Translations under genes and position numbers: made by a program
Shown here: one piece after another, positions 33,489-41,806 of the stretch
Position numbering within the stretch: the stretch's first letter is position 1
How the letters are laid out: each line of letters opens with the position of its first letter
NCBI RefSeq assembly: GCF_014649795.1
Contig: NZ_BMTS01000013.1
Coordinates: 205,606 to 269,605, forward strand
Reading direction: 5' to 3'
DNA length: 64,000 nucleotides
From: Streptomyces melanogenes
Lineage (GTDB): Bacteria; Actinomycetota; Actinomycetes; Streptomycetales; Streptomycetaceae
The notes under the pieces: model-generated
What the model saw: only the letters and a program-made list of their open reading frames with translations
Told to the model about the DNA's origin: nothing
The model's database searches: none

Positions 33489-35162
33489 TCAGGCCTGGCG
33501 GCGGACCTCCACCACCCGGAAGCGGTTGGCCACGAACGCGCCGTCGCACAGTGCCGCGTTCGCCGCCGGGTTGCCGCCCGAGCCGTGGAAGTCGGAGAAC
33601 GCGGCCGTCTGGTTGACGTAGACCCCGCCCGTCAGGTTCAGCGACAGCTGGGCCGACTCCTCCAGGCAGACATCCTCGACCGCGCGCTCCACCTCCTGCG
33701 ACGTCGTGTACGCGCCGACCGTCATGGCGCCCTTGTCGCGGACCGTGCGGCGCAGCAGCTCCACCGCTCCCGCCGTGGAGTCGACCGCCACGGCGAACGA
33801 GACCGGGCCGAAGCACTCCGACAGGTAGGCCGCCTCCGCGTCCGGCTTGGCGCCGTCCAGCTTGACGATGACCGGGGTGCGCACCACCGCGTCCGGGAAG
33901 TCCGGGTTGGCGATCTCCCGTGAGGCCAGGGCGACTTCGCCGAGCCCGGCGGCGGCCTCCAGGCGGGTCTTCACGTCCGGGTTGACCAGCGCGCCCAGGA
34001 TCGCGTTGGCGCGCGCGTCGTCGCCGAGCAGGCCGCCGACCGAGGCGGCGAGGTCGGCCACCACCTCGTCGTAGGACTTGGCTCCCGCGTCCGTGCTGAT
34101 GCCGTCGCGGGGGATCAGCAGGTTCTGCGGGGTGGTGCACATCTGGCCGCTGTAGAGGGACAGCGAGAACGCCAGGTTGGAGAGCATGCCCTTGTAGTCG
34201 TCGGTGGAGTCCACCACGACCGTGTTGACGCCGGCCTTCTCGGTGTAGACCTGCGCCTGGCGGGCGTTGGCCTCCAGCCAGTCGCCGAAGGCGGTCGAAC
34301 CCGTGTAGTCGATGATCTTGATTTCGGGGCGGACGGCCAGCGTCTTGGCGATGCCCTCGCCGGGCCGCTCGGCGGCCAGCGCCACCAGGTTCGGGTCGAA
34401 GCCCGCCTCCGCCAGGACCGCACGCGCGATCTGGACGGTCAGGGCGAGCGGCAGCACCGCGCGCGGGTGCGGCTTGACCAGGACCGGGTTGCCGGTGGCC
34501 AGCGAGGCGAACAGGCCCGGGTAGCCGTTCCACGTCGGGAAGGTGTTGCAGCCGATCATCAGGGCGATGCCGCGCGCGGTGGGAATGAAGTTCTTGGTGA
34601 GCTCCAGCGGGTCGCGCTTGCCCTGCGGCTTGGACCAGTGCGCCGCGTCCGAGGGGGTGCGGGTCTGCTCCTGGTACGCGTACGCCACTGCCTCCAGGCC
34701 GCGGTCCTGGGCGTGCGGGCCGCCCGCCTGGAACGCCATCATGAAGGCCTGGCCGCTGGTGTGCATGACGGCGTGCGCCAGCTCCGGGGTGCGGGCGGAG
34801 ATACGGGAGATGATCTCCAGGCAGACCAGGGCGCGCAGCTCGGGCCCGGCCTCGCGCCAGGCGCCCATGCCGGCCTTCATCGCGGGCAGCAGCACGTCCA
34901 GGTCGGGGTGCGGGTAGGTGACGCCCAACTCGGTGCCGTACGGGGAGACTTCCGCTCCCGTCCAGTCGTCGGTGCCGGGCTGGTCCAGGTCGAGCCGGGT
35001 GCCGAGCAGGGCGTCGAAGGCGGCCTTGCCGTCGTTCTCGTACGCCTTGGGGTGCTCGGGGTGGGGCGACCAGTACGCACGCGTGCGGATCGCTTCCAGG
35101 GCCTGGTCGAGCGTGGTCCGGTGGGTCTCGGTGAGCTGCTGCGGGCTGAGCTGGGCGGCCAT
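33489..35162 (-). CDS. paaN: Phenylacetate degradation aldehyde dehydrogenase PaaN
   Basis: A 557-residue aldehyde dehydrogenase-superfamily protein acting in the phenylacetyl-CoA pathway, on the semialdehyde made after oxepin-CoA ring opening. FIPTARGIALMIGCNTFPTW and ATGNPVLVKPHPRA form the cofactor region; IIDYTGSTAFGDWLE and LYSGQMCTTPQNLLIP carry the substrate-side Glu region and the presumed catalytic Cys. There is no MaoC hydratase domain, unlike the ~680-residue fused PaaZ of E. coli, so ring hydrolysis must come from another gene. The ATG at 35162 faces paaH across a 121-base divergent promoter with a PaaR-type box. Confidence 0.94.
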   Translation of the reverse strand: MAAQLSPQQLTETHRTTLDQALEAIRTRAYWSPHPEHPKAYENDGKAAFDALLGTRLDLDQPGTDDWTGAEVSPYGTELGVTYPHPDLDVLLPAMKAGMGAWREAGPELRALVCLEIISRISARTPELAHAVMHTSGQAFMMAFQAGGPHAQDRGLEAVAYAYQEQTRTPSDAAHWSKPQGKRDPLELTKNFIPTARGIALMIGCNTFPTWNGYPGLFASLATGNPVLVKPHPRAVLPLALTVQIARAVLAEAGFDPNLVALAAERPGEGIAKTLAVRPEIKIIDYTGSTAFGDWLEANARQAQVYTEKAGVNTVVVDSTDDYKGMLSNLAFSLSLYSGQMCTTPQNLLIPRDGISTDAGAKSYDEVVADLAASVGGLLGDDARANAILGALVNPDVKTRLEAAAGLGEVALASREIANPDFPDAVVRTPVIVKLDGAKPDAEAAYLSECFGPVSFAVAVDSTAGAVELLRRTVRDKGAMTVGAYTTSQEVERAVEDVCLEESAQLSLNLTGGVYVNQTAAFSDFHGSGGNPAANAALCDGAFVANRFRVVEVRRQA

Positions 35163-35215
35163 ACGGACCTACTCCTCGTCGAGCTGGGCAGGGACGGGCG
35201 GACAGAGTTAGAGTA

Positions 35216-35229
35216 ACCGAACGATCGGT
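35216..35229. promoter_or_regulatory. PaaR-type operator between paaN and paaH
   Basis: ACCGAACGATCGGT, the exact reverse complement of the paaA-side box, centred between the divergent starts at 35162 and 35284. A TetR dimer here could control both directions. Confidence 0.75.
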
Positions 35230-35253
35230 CGGGACAAGGGGGTCTGTCGAACC

Positions 35254-35262
35254 TGTGGACAA
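35254..35262 (-). promoter_or_regulatory. DnaA box in paaN/paaH divergent region
   Basis: TTGTCCACA on the minus strand (TGTGGACAA on plus), a full match to the streptomycete consensus, 22 bases before the paaH start. Confidence 0.6.
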
Positions 35263-35283
35263 CTCATCGGGGAGGATCGCGTC

Positions 35284-36810
35284 ATGACCGCCATCGAACA
35301 GAGCTCCGCCGTCGGGCCGGACCGCGCAGTCGCCGTCGTCGGCACCGGGACCATGGGCCAGGGCATCGCCCAGGTTGCCCTGGTCGCCGGGCACCCCGTG
35401 CGGCTGTACGACGCCGTCCCGGGCCGGGCGCGGGAGGCCGCGGCCGCCGTCGCGGCCCGGCTGGAGCGGCTCGTCGAGAAAGGCCGGATCGCGTCGGGCG
35501 AGCGCGACGCGGCACTCGCCCGGCTGCACCCGGCCGAGGAGCTGACCGAGCTCGCGGACGCCGCGCTGGTCGTCGAGGCGGTCCTCGAACAACTCGACGT
35601 CAAGCGGGAGCTGTTCGCGGCGATCGAGGAGATCGTCGCCGAGGACTGCCTGCTCGCCACCAACACCTCCTCCCTGTCCGTCACCGCGGTCGCGGGCGCC
35701 CTGCGCCACCCGGGCCGCTTCGTCGGGCTGCACTTCTTCAACCCGGCGCCGCTGCTCCCCCTGGTCGAGGTCGTCTCCGGCTTCGCGACCGAGGAGGCGG
35801 CCGCCACGCGCGCGTACGAGACGGCCAAGGCGTGGGGCAAGACGCCGGTGCGCTGCGCCGACACCCCGGGCTTCCTGGTCAACCGCATCGCCAGGCCTTT
35901 CTACGCGGAGGCCTTCGCCGTGTACGAGGAGCGCGGCGCCGACCCCGCCACCATCGACGCCGTCCTGCGCGAGAGCGGCGGCTTCGCCATGGGCCCCTTC
36001 GAGCTGACCGACCTCATCGGCCAGGACGTCAACGAGGCCGTCACCCGCTCGGTGTGGGAGTCCTTCTTCCAGAGCCCCAAGTTCACCCCCTCGCTGGCCC
36101 AGCGCAGGCTCGTCGAATCGGGCCTGCACGGCCGCAAGAGCGGCCGCGGCTGGTACGCGTACGGGGACGGCGCGGTGAAGCCTGAACCGCACACCGCCGA
36201 CCCCGCCGAGGCGCCCGCCGCCGTCACGGTCGTCGGCGACCTCGGGCCCGCCGCCGAGCTCGTCGCGATGATGCGCGAGGCCGGCATCGAGGTGAAGACC
36301 GTCGAGTCGGGCGGCCCCTACATCGGGCTGCCGGGCGACGGCCAGCTCGTCCCGGCCGACGGCCGCACCTCCGTCGAGTACGCGGACGTCGTCTACTTCG
36401 ACCTCGCCCTCGACTACCGGGGCGCGACCCGCATCGCGCTGTCGGGGAGCGAGGACACCTCCACGCGCGCGGTGAGCGAGGCCGTGGGCCTGTTCCAGAA
36501 GCTCGGCAAGAAGGTCAGCGTCATCGGGGACGTCCCCGGCATGATCGTCGCCCGTACCGTCGCGATGCTCGCCGACCTCGCGGCCGACGCGGTCGCCCGG
36601 GGCGTGGCCACGCCCGAGGACGTCGACACCGCGATGCGCCTGGGCGTCAACTACCCGCTCGGACCCGTCGAGTGGAGCCGCAGGCTCGGTCAGGACTGGG
36701 CGTACGACCTGCTGTCGGCGATGCACGAGCGCTGCCCCACCGGGCGGTACGCGCCCTCGCTCGCCCTCTACCGGCAGTCGTACAGCAACGGCGAGGAGAC
36801 CGCCTCATGA
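35284..36810 (+). CDS. paaH: 3-hydroxyacyl-CoA dehydrogenase PaaH
   Basis: A 508-residue NAD-dependent enzyme oxidising 3-hydroxyadipyl-CoA to 3-oxoadipyl-CoA late in phenylacetate breakdown. The N-terminal Rossmann fold shows VVGTGTMGQGIAQVALVAGH; the catalytic His lies in FVGLHFFNPAPLLPLVEVV, followed by KTPVRCADTPGFLVNRI. Two C-terminal 3HCDH domains are present (~190-285 and ~400-500, the second with NYPLGPVEWSRRLG). The length agrees with the PaaH/PaaC group. It is divergent from paaN and overlaps the TetR gene by 4 bases. Confidence 0.94.
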   Translation: MTAIEQSSAVGPDRAVAVVGTGTMGQGIAQVALVAGHPVRLYDAVPGRAREAAAAVAARLERLVEKGRIASGERDAALARLHPAEELTELADAALVVEAVLEQLDVKRELFAAIEEIVAEDCLLATNTSSLSVTAVAGALRHPGRFVGLHFFNPAPLLPLVEVVSGFATEEAAATRAYETAKAWGKTPVRCADTPGFLVNRIARPFYAEAFAVYEERGADPATIDAVLRESGGFAMGPFELTDLIGQDVNEAVTRSVWESFFQSPKFTPSLAQRRLVESGLHGRKSGRGWYAYGDGAVKPEPHTADPAEAPAAVTVVGDLGPAAELVAMMREAGIEVKTVESGGPYIGLPGDGQLVPADGRTSVEYADVVYFDLALDYRGATRIALSGSEDTSTRAVSEAVGLFQKLGKKVSVIGDVPGMIVARTVAMLADLAADAVARGVATPEDVDTAMRLGVNYPLGPVEWSRRLGQDWAYDLLSAMHERCPTGRYAPSLALYRQSYSNGEETAS

Positions 36811-37400
36811 CCACCGCCAAGCGCGACACGTACACCCCCGAGACCCTGCTCACGGTGGCCGTGCAGGTCTTCAACGAGCGCGGCTACGACGGCACGTCCA
36901 TGGAGCACCTGTCCAAGGCGGCCGGCATCTCCAAGTCGTCGATCTACCACCATGTGTCCGGCAAGGAGGAACTGCTGCGGCGGGCCGTCAGCCGCGCCAT
37001 CGACGGCCTGTTCGCCGTCCTGGACGAGCCGGGCGCCACGCGCGGGCGGCCGATCGAGCGGGTCGAGTACGTCACCAGACGTACGGTCGAGGTGCTGATG
37101 GCGGAGCTGCCGTACGTCACGCTGCTGCTGCGGGTGCGCGGCAACACCAAGACCGAGCGCTGGGCGATGGAGCGCCGCCGGGAGTTCGACCAGCGCGTCT
37201 CCGACCTGCTCAAGGCCGCGGCGGCCGACGGCGACCTCCGCTCCGACGTGGACATACGCCTGGCGACCCGGCTGCTGTTCGGCATGGTCAACTCCCTGGT
37301 GGAGTGGTACCGGCCGCAGCGCGACGGGGAGGCCGAGCGCGCCCAGGTCACCGAGGCGATCGTCCACCTGGCCTTCGACGGGCTGCGCACCCACCCGTGA
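36807..37400 (+). CDS. paaR: TetR-family regulator, probable PaaR
   Basis: A 197-residue repressor with an N-terminal TetR HTH (TPETLLTVAVQVFNERGYDG, then EHLSKAAGISKSSIYHHVSG) and a ligand-binding domain with TetR_C-like LLLRVRGNTKTERWAMERRR. The ATG overlaps the paaH stop. Its position, together with ACCGNNCGNNCGGT-type boxes at three promoters, supports a PaaR role: in Corynebacterium glutamicum PaaR is a TetR protein that binds such a palindrome and is released by phenylacetyl-CoA. Binding here is inferred. A GC-rich hairpin follows the gene. Confidence 0.88.
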   Translation: MTTAKRDTYTPETLLTVAVQVFNERGYDGTSMEHLSKAAGISKSSIYHHVSGKEELLRRAVSRAIDGLFAVLDEPGATRGRPIERVEYVTRRTVEVLMAELPYVTLLLRVRGNTKTERWAMERRREFDQRVSDLLKAAAADGDLRSDVDIRLATRLLFGMVNSLVEWYRPQRDGEAERAQVTEAIVHLAFDGLRTHP

Positions 37401-37421
37401 CGCGGCTCCACCTCATCTGAC

Positions 37422-37443
37422 GGCGGGGGCCGCGGCCCCCGCC
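37422..37443. terminator. Short bidirectional hairpin between TetR and Lrp/AsnC genes
   Basis: A 22-base palindrome, GGCGGGGGCC-GC-GGCCCCCGCC, ending exactly where the minus-strand gene's stop codon begins. It lies between convergent genes. Confidence 0.75.
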
Positions 37444-37950
37444 CTACGGCGTGCCGGGGCCCGGGTCCAGGTCGGTCTCCTCGAAGACCAGCAGCGTCCG
37501 TGTGGACAGCACCTCGGGGATCGACTGGAGCTTGGTCAGGACCAGTTCGCGCAGCGCCCGGTTGTCCGGCGAGTGCACCAGCAGCAGCACGTCGAAGTCC
37601 CCGCTGACCAGGGCGATGTGCGCGGCGCCCGGCAGCGCCTGGAGCTGTTCGCGGACCGTGCGCCACGAGTTCTGCACGATCTTCAGCGTGATGTACGCGG
37701 ACGCGCCCTGGCCCGCCCTCTCATGGTCCACGCGCGCGGTGAAGCCGCGGATCACTCCGTCGTCAAGAAGCCTGTTGATCCGGGCGTAGGCGTTGGCGCG
37801 CGAGACGTGCACCCGCTCGGCCACGGAGCGTATCGACGCGCGGCCGTCGGTCTGGAGCATGCGCAGGATGTCGCGGTCGACGGCGTCCAGCGGCCGCGCC
37901 GCCGCGCCCTGGATGCCCTGGCCCTCGTCAGCCATTTGTTCAGCTGCCAT
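37444..37950 (-). CDS. bkdR: Lrp/AsnC-family regulator, probable BkdR
   Basis: A 168-residue feast/famine regulator. The HTH (RPLDAVDRDILRMLQTDGRA, then VAERVHVSRANAYARINRLL) is followed by the RAM effector domain (~80-155; AYITLKIVQNSWRTVREQL, ALVSGDFDVLLLVHS). It should bind amino acids and DNA as an octamer or dimer. ATG at 37950 is preceded by GGGAGGCGGGGGGAC. It is transcribed divergently from the E1 alpha gene at 38125, and Lrp-type BkdR proteins regulate bkd genes in several bacteria including streptomycetes, so this is the likely role. Operator sites were not identified with confidence beside it. Confidence 0.9.
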   Translation of the reverse strand: MAAEQMADEGQGIQGAAARPLDAVDRDILRMLQTDGRASIRSVAERVHVSRANAYARINRLLDDGVIRGFTARVDHERAGQGASAYITLKIVQNSWRTVREQLQALPGAAHIALVSGDFDVLLLVHSPDNRALRELVLTKLQSIPEVLSTRTLLVFEETDLDPGPGTP

Positions 37951-38008
37951 GTCCCCCCGCCTCCCTAGCATGGACGACCTGTCTCTATCCCAGGCTGTGC
38001 AGAACCGT

Positions 38009-38017
38009 TTGTCCACA
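38009..38017 (+). promoter_or_regulatory. DnaA box in bkdR/bkdA divergent region
   Basis: TTGTCCACA, a full match, between the divergent Lrp and E1 alpha genes. Confidence 0.6.
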
Positions 38018-38051
38018 GGCTCGCGGTGCCTGTAGCCAAAATGCGCTCTCG

Positions 38052-38065
38052 ACCGAACAATCGGT
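38052..38065. promoter_or_regulatory. PaaR-like operator upstream of the first ketoacid dehydrogenase operon
   Basis: ACCGAACAATCGGT differs from the paaN/paaH box by one base (G to A at the centre). It lies 60 bases before the E1 alpha start. Confidence 0.6.
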
Positions 38066-38124
38066 AGGTGAGGCGCATCACACTGTCGTGCCTCCTTCCC
38101 GCTCCCACGAGGAGGTGCTTCGTC

Positions 38125-39273
38125 ATGACGGTCCAAGAGCTGCCCGGTGCCGGTGCCGCCGCCTACCGGCCCACCCCTCCCCCTGCCTGGAGGCCCCGCA
38201 CCGACCCCGCCCCGCTGCTCCCGGACCCCGAGCCGTACCGCGTGCTCGGCACGGACGCCCCGCTCGACCGCGCCCTGATGCTGCGGCTGTACGCGGAGCT
38301 GATCCGCGGCCGGCGGTACAACGCGCAGGCCACCGCCCTCACCAAGCAGGGCCGCCTCGCGGTCTACCCGTCCTCCACCGGCCAGGAGGCCTGCGAGGTC
38401 GCGGCCGCGCTGGTGCTCCAGGAGCAGGACTGGCTCTTCCCGAGCTACCGGGACACCCTCGCCGCCGTCGCCCGCGGACTCGACCCCGTACAGGCCCTTA
38501 CCCTGCTGCGCGGCGACTGGCACACCGGGTACGACCCGCACGAGCACCGCATCGCCCCCCTGTGCACCCCCCTCGCCACCCAGCTCCCGCACGCGGTGGG
38601 CCTGGCGCACGCCGCCCGCCTCAAGGGCGACGACGTGGTGGCGCTCGCCATGGTCGGCGACGGCGGCACCAGCGAGGGCGACTTCCACGAGGCGCTGAAC
38701 TTCGCGGCCGTCTGGCAGGCCCCGGTCGTCTTCCTTGTGCAGAACAACGGCTTCGCGATCTCGGTGCCGCTGGCCAAGCAGACCGCGGCCCCCTCCCTCG
38801 CCCACAAGGCCGTCGGGTACGGGATGCCGGGCCGGCTGGTCGACGGCAACGACGCGGCGGCGGTCCACGAGGTGCTGGCCGACGCCGTCGCGCGCGCCCG
38901 CCGAGGCGGGGGCCCCACGCTGATCGAGGCCGTGACCTACCGGATCGAGGCCCACACCAACGCCGACGACGCCACCCGCTACCGGGTGGACGCCGAGGTG
39001 GAGGCGTGGCGCGACCACGACCCGATCCAGCTCCTGGAGGCCGAGCTGACCAGCCGCGGATTCCTCGACGACAGCGCGAAGGAAGCCGCGGCCGAGGCCG
39101 CGGAGACGATGGCCGCCGCCCTGCGCGAGCGGATGAACGCGGACGCGGAGCTCGACCCCATGGACCTCTTCGCGCACGTCTACGCCGAGAAGACGGCCCA
39201 GCTGCGCGAACAGGAGGCCCAGCTGAGGGCCGAGCTGGCGGCGCACCAGGACGAGGACGAGGGGGAGCGATGA
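38125..39273 (+). CDS. bkdA: Branched-chain 2-oxoacid dehydrogenase E1 component alpha subunit (first operon)
   Basis: A 382-residue thiamine-diphosphate-dependent dehydrogenase subunit. TPP motif: VGDGGTSEGDFHEALNFAAV leading to FLVQNNGFAIS; SYRDTLAAVARG and EAVTYRIEAHTNADDATRYR (the phosphorylation-loop region in E1 alpha proteins) are present. The ATG at 38125 follows GAGGAGGTG. It overlaps E1 beta by 4 bases. The products of valine, leucine and isoleucine breakdown feed branched-chain fatty acids in streptomycetes. Pyruvate as substrate cannot be excluded; I favour branched-chain ketoacids because of the Lrp neighbour and synteny with bkd loci. Confidence 0.9.
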   Translation: MTVQELPGAGAAAYRPTPPPAWRPRTDPAPLLPDPEPYRVLGTDAPLDRALMLRLYAELIRGRRYNAQATALTKQGRLAVYPSSTGQEACEVAAALVLQEQDWLFPSYRDTLAAVARGLDPVQALTLLRGDWHTGYDPHEHRIAPLCTPLATQLPHAVGLAHAARLKGDDVVALAMVGDGGTSEGDFHEALNFAAVWQAPVVFLVQNNGFAISVPLAKQTAAPSLAHKAVGYGMPGRLVDGNDAAAVHEVLADAVARARRGGGPTLIEAVTYRIEAHTNADDATRYRVDAEVEAWRDHDPIQLLEAELTSRGFLDDSAKEAAAEAAETMAAALRERMNADAELDPMDLFAHVYAEKTAQLREQEAQLRAELAAHQDEDEGER

Positions 39274-40274
39274 CCACGGTCGCGGCCAAGCCCGCCACCA
39301 TGGCGCAGGCGCTGCAGCGCGCCATGCGCGACGCGATGGCCGAGGACCCCACGGTCCATGTCCTCGGAGAGGACGTGGGCGCGCTCGGCGGGGTCTTCCG
39401 GATCACCGACGGCCTCGCCAAGGAGTTCGGCGAGGACCGCTGCACCGACACCCCGCTCGCCGAGGCCGGGATCCTCGGCACGGCGGTCGGCATGGCGATG
39501 TACGGGCTGCGGCCCGTGGTGGAGATGCAGTTCGACGCGTTCGCCTACCCGGCGTTCGAGCAGCTGATCAGCCACGTCTCCCGGATGCGCAACCGCACGG
39601 CCGGCTCCATGGGGATGCCGCTGGTGGTGCGGGTGCCGTACGGGGGCGGGATCGGCGGGGTGGAGCACCACAGCGACTCCTCCGAGGCCTACTACATGGC
39701 GACCCCGGGCCTGCACGTGGTCACGCCCGCCACCGTCGAGGACGCGTACGGACTGCTGCGCGCGGCCATCGCCTCCGACGACCCGGTCGTCTTCCTGGAG
39801 CCCAAGCGGCTCTACTGGTCGAAGGCCGAGTGGTCGCCGGACGCGCCCACCGAGGTGGCGCCGATCGGCAAGGCGGTCGTCCGCCGCCCCGGCCGCAGCG
39901 CCACCCTGATCACCTACGGACCGTCCGTCCCGGTCTGCCTGGAGGCGGCCGAGGCGGCCACCGCCGAGGGCTGGGACCTGGAGGTCGTCGACCTGCGCTC
40001 CCTGGTGCCCTTCGACGACGAGACGGTGTGCGCCTCGGTGCGGCGCACCGGCCGGGCGGTCGTCGTCCACGAGTCGACCGGTTTCGGCGGTCCCGGCGGC
40101 GAGATAGCGGCCCGGGTCACCGAGCGCTGCTTCCACCACCTGGAGGCGCCGGTGCTGCGCGTCGCCGGGTTCGACATCCCGTACCCGCCGCCGATGCTGG
40201 AGAAGCACCACCTGCCGGGCGTGGACCGGGTCCTGGACGCGGTGGCGCGGCTCCAGTGGGAGGCGGAGAGCTGA
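39270..40274 (+). CDS. bkdB: Branched-chain 2-oxoacid dehydrogenase E1 component beta subunit (first operon)
   Basis: A 334-residue partner of E1 alpha. Transketolase pyrimidine-binding part: VLGEDVGALGGVFRITDGLA, DTPLAEAGILGTAVGMAMYG and RVPYGGGIGGVEHHSDS; the C-terminal transketolase domain includes EVVDLRSLVPFDDETV and VVHESTGFGGPG. The alpha2-beta2 heterotetramer decarboxylates the 2-oxoacid and reductively acylates the lipoyl arm of E2. The ATG overlaps E1 alpha (ATGA), and the stop shares one base with the E2 start (TGATG). Confidence 0.92.
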   Translation: MTTVAAKPATMAQALQRAMRDAMAEDPTVHVLGEDVGALGGVFRITDGLAKEFGEDRCTDTPLAEAGILGTAVGMAMYGLRPVVEMQFDAFAYPAFEQLISHVSRMRNRTAGSMGMPLVVRVPYGGGIGGVEHHSDSSEAYYMATPGLHVVTPATVEDAYGLLRAAIASDDPVVFLEPKRLYWSKAEWSPDAPTEVAPIGKAVVRRPGRSATLITYGPSVPVCLEAAEAATAEGWDLEVVDLRSLVPFDDETVCASVRRTGRAVVVHESTGFGGPGGEIAARVTERCFHHLEAPVLRVAGFDIPYPPPMLEKHHLPGVDRVLDAVARLQWEAES

Positions 40275-41626
40275 TGCCCAAGGTCCTGGAATTCAAGCTG
40301 CCGGACCTCGGCGAGGGCCTCACCGAGGCGGAGATCGTGCGCTGGCTGGTGGCGGTGGGCGACGTCGTGGCCATCGACCAGCCGGTGGTCGAGGTCGAGA
40401 CCGCCAAGGCGATGGTGGAGGTGCCGTGCCCCTACGGGGGCGTGGTGACGGCGCGGTTCGGCGAGGAGGGCACGGAACTGCCCGTCGGCGCGCCCCTGCT
40501 GACCGTCGCCGTCGGCGCGCCCGAGGCCGCCGATGCCGAGTCGTCGGAGTACTCGGGCAATGTGCTGGTCGGCTACGGGACGGGGGAGGCCGTACGGCGG
40601 CGGCGCCGGGTGCGCCCGGCGCCGGTGGGCGCACCGCCCGCCACCGCGCCGGTGACGCCGTCCGGACCCCCGGCGGCCGCCGCGCCCGGCCACGCGCGCG
40701 TCGCCGCCACGACGGCCACAGGCGGGTCCGCGCCCGCTGCGGCGGCCGATGGCCCCGTGGCCGTCATCTCACCGCTCGTACGGAAGCTGGCCCGGGAGAA
40801 CGGGGTGGACCTGCGCGGGCTCACCGGTTCCGGGCCCGACGGGCTGATCCTGCGCTCCGACGTGGAGTCGGCGCTGCGGGCGGAGGCCGAACCGGCGACG
40901 GCCGCGACCGTGCCGGTGGCGGCCGGTGTTGCCACCGCTGGGACGCGGATACCGCTGCGCGGGATACGGGGCGCGGTCGCCGACAAGCTGTCGCGCAGCC
41001 GGACCGAGATCCCGGACGCCACGTGCTGGGTCGACGCGGACGCCACCGAACTCATGGCGGCGCGGGCCGCGATGAACGCGGTGGGCGGCCCGAAGATCTC
41101 CGTACTGGCCCTGCTGGCCCGGATCTGCACGGCCGCCCTCGACCGCTACCCCGAGCTCAACTCGACGGTGGACACGGCGGCGCGGGAGATCGTGCGACTG
41201 CCCGCCGTGCACCTGGGCTTCGCCGCCCAGACCGAGCGGGGCCTGGTCGTACCGGTCGTCCGGGACGCGCAGGCGCGCAGCGCGGCGTCGCTCAGCGAGG
41301 AGTTCGCGCGGCTGACCGAGGCGGCCCGGGCGGGCACGCTGACCCCCGGTGACCTGACCGGCGGCACCTTCACGCTGAACAACTACGGAGTGTTCGGGGT
41401 GGACGGATCGACGCCGATCATCAACCACCCCGAGGCGGCCATGCTCGGCGTGGGCCGGATCGTCCCCAAGCCGTGGGTGCACCAGGGCGAGCTGGCCGTG
41501 CGTCAGGTCGTCCAGCTGTCGTTGACCTTCGACCATCGGGTGTGCGACGGCGGCACGGCGGGCGGCTTCCTGCGGTACGTGGCGGACTGCGTGGAGCAGC
41601 CGGCGGTGCTGCTGCGGTCGCTGTAG
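40274..41626 (+). CDS. bkdC: 2-oxoacid dehydrogenase dihydrolipoamide acyltransferase E2 (first operon)
   Basis: A 450-residue core subunit. Lipoyl domain (1-80) with lipoyl-Lys45 in VETAKAMVEV; a Pro/Ala/Thr hinge; a peripheral-subunit-binding domain (~163-198, SPLVRKLARENGVDLRGLTG); and the catalytic acyltransferase domain (~225-450) with TFTLNNYGVFGVDGSTPI and active-site His/Asp in LTFDHRVCDGG. It moves the acyl group from lipoamide to CoA. No E3 gene follows; lipoamide dehydrogenase must be shared from elsewhere. A hairpin begins seven bases after the stop. Confidence 0.93.
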   Translation: MPKVLEFKLPDLGEGLTEAEIVRWLVAVGDVVAIDQPVVEVETAKAMVEVPCPYGGVVTARFGEEGTELPVGAPLLTVAVGAPEAADAESSEYSGNVLVGYGTGEAVRRRRRVRPAPVGAPPATAPVTPSGPPAAAAPGHARVAATTATGGSAPAAAADGPVAVISPLVRKLARENGVDLRGLTGSGPDGLILRSDVESALRAEAEPATAATVPVAAGVATAGTRIPLRGIRGAVADKLSRSRTEIPDATCWVDADATELMAARAAMNAVGGPKISVLALLARICTAALDRYPELNSTVDTAAREIVRLPAVHLGFAAQTERGLVVPVVRDAQARSAASLSEEFARLTEAARAGTLTPGDLTGGTFTLNNYGVFGVDGSTPIINHPEAAMLGVGRIVPKPWVHQGELAVRQVVQLSLTFDHRVCDGGTAGGFLRYVADCVEQPAVLLRSL

Positions 41627-41632
41627 CGGGGT

Positions 41633-41658
41633 AGGGGTACCGGGGCGCCGGTACCCCT
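41633..41658 (+). terminator. Terminator after the first ketoacid dehydrogenase operon
   Basis: Perfect 11-bp stem AGGGGTACCGG / CCGGTACCCCT (41633-41643, 41648-41658) with a GGCG loop, seven bases after the E2 stop. Confidence 0.85.
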
Positions 41659-41806
41659 CACGCGCTGGTACGCCAGGGGCGACGCCTCGGTGCCCCAGGC
41701 GTGAGGAACCGGTGCTCCAGGTGCCATGCCCCGGCGTCCCGGGCGTGATGCCCCCCCCGCACCCCGGGCGATGCCCGTCGCACCCCGGGCGCCCCATACT
41801 GCTGGG

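Noticed and set aside
33400..36726. 1108-codon minus-strand frame
   Set aside because: Covers paaH in antisense and paaN in the wrong frame. Both real genes are well supported.
37951..39246. N-terminal extension of the Lrp/AsnC gene
   Set aside because: The frame is open upstream but runs antisense to E1 alpha and through the divergent promoter. The ATG at 37950 has a strong ribosome-binding site and gives a normal-length protein.
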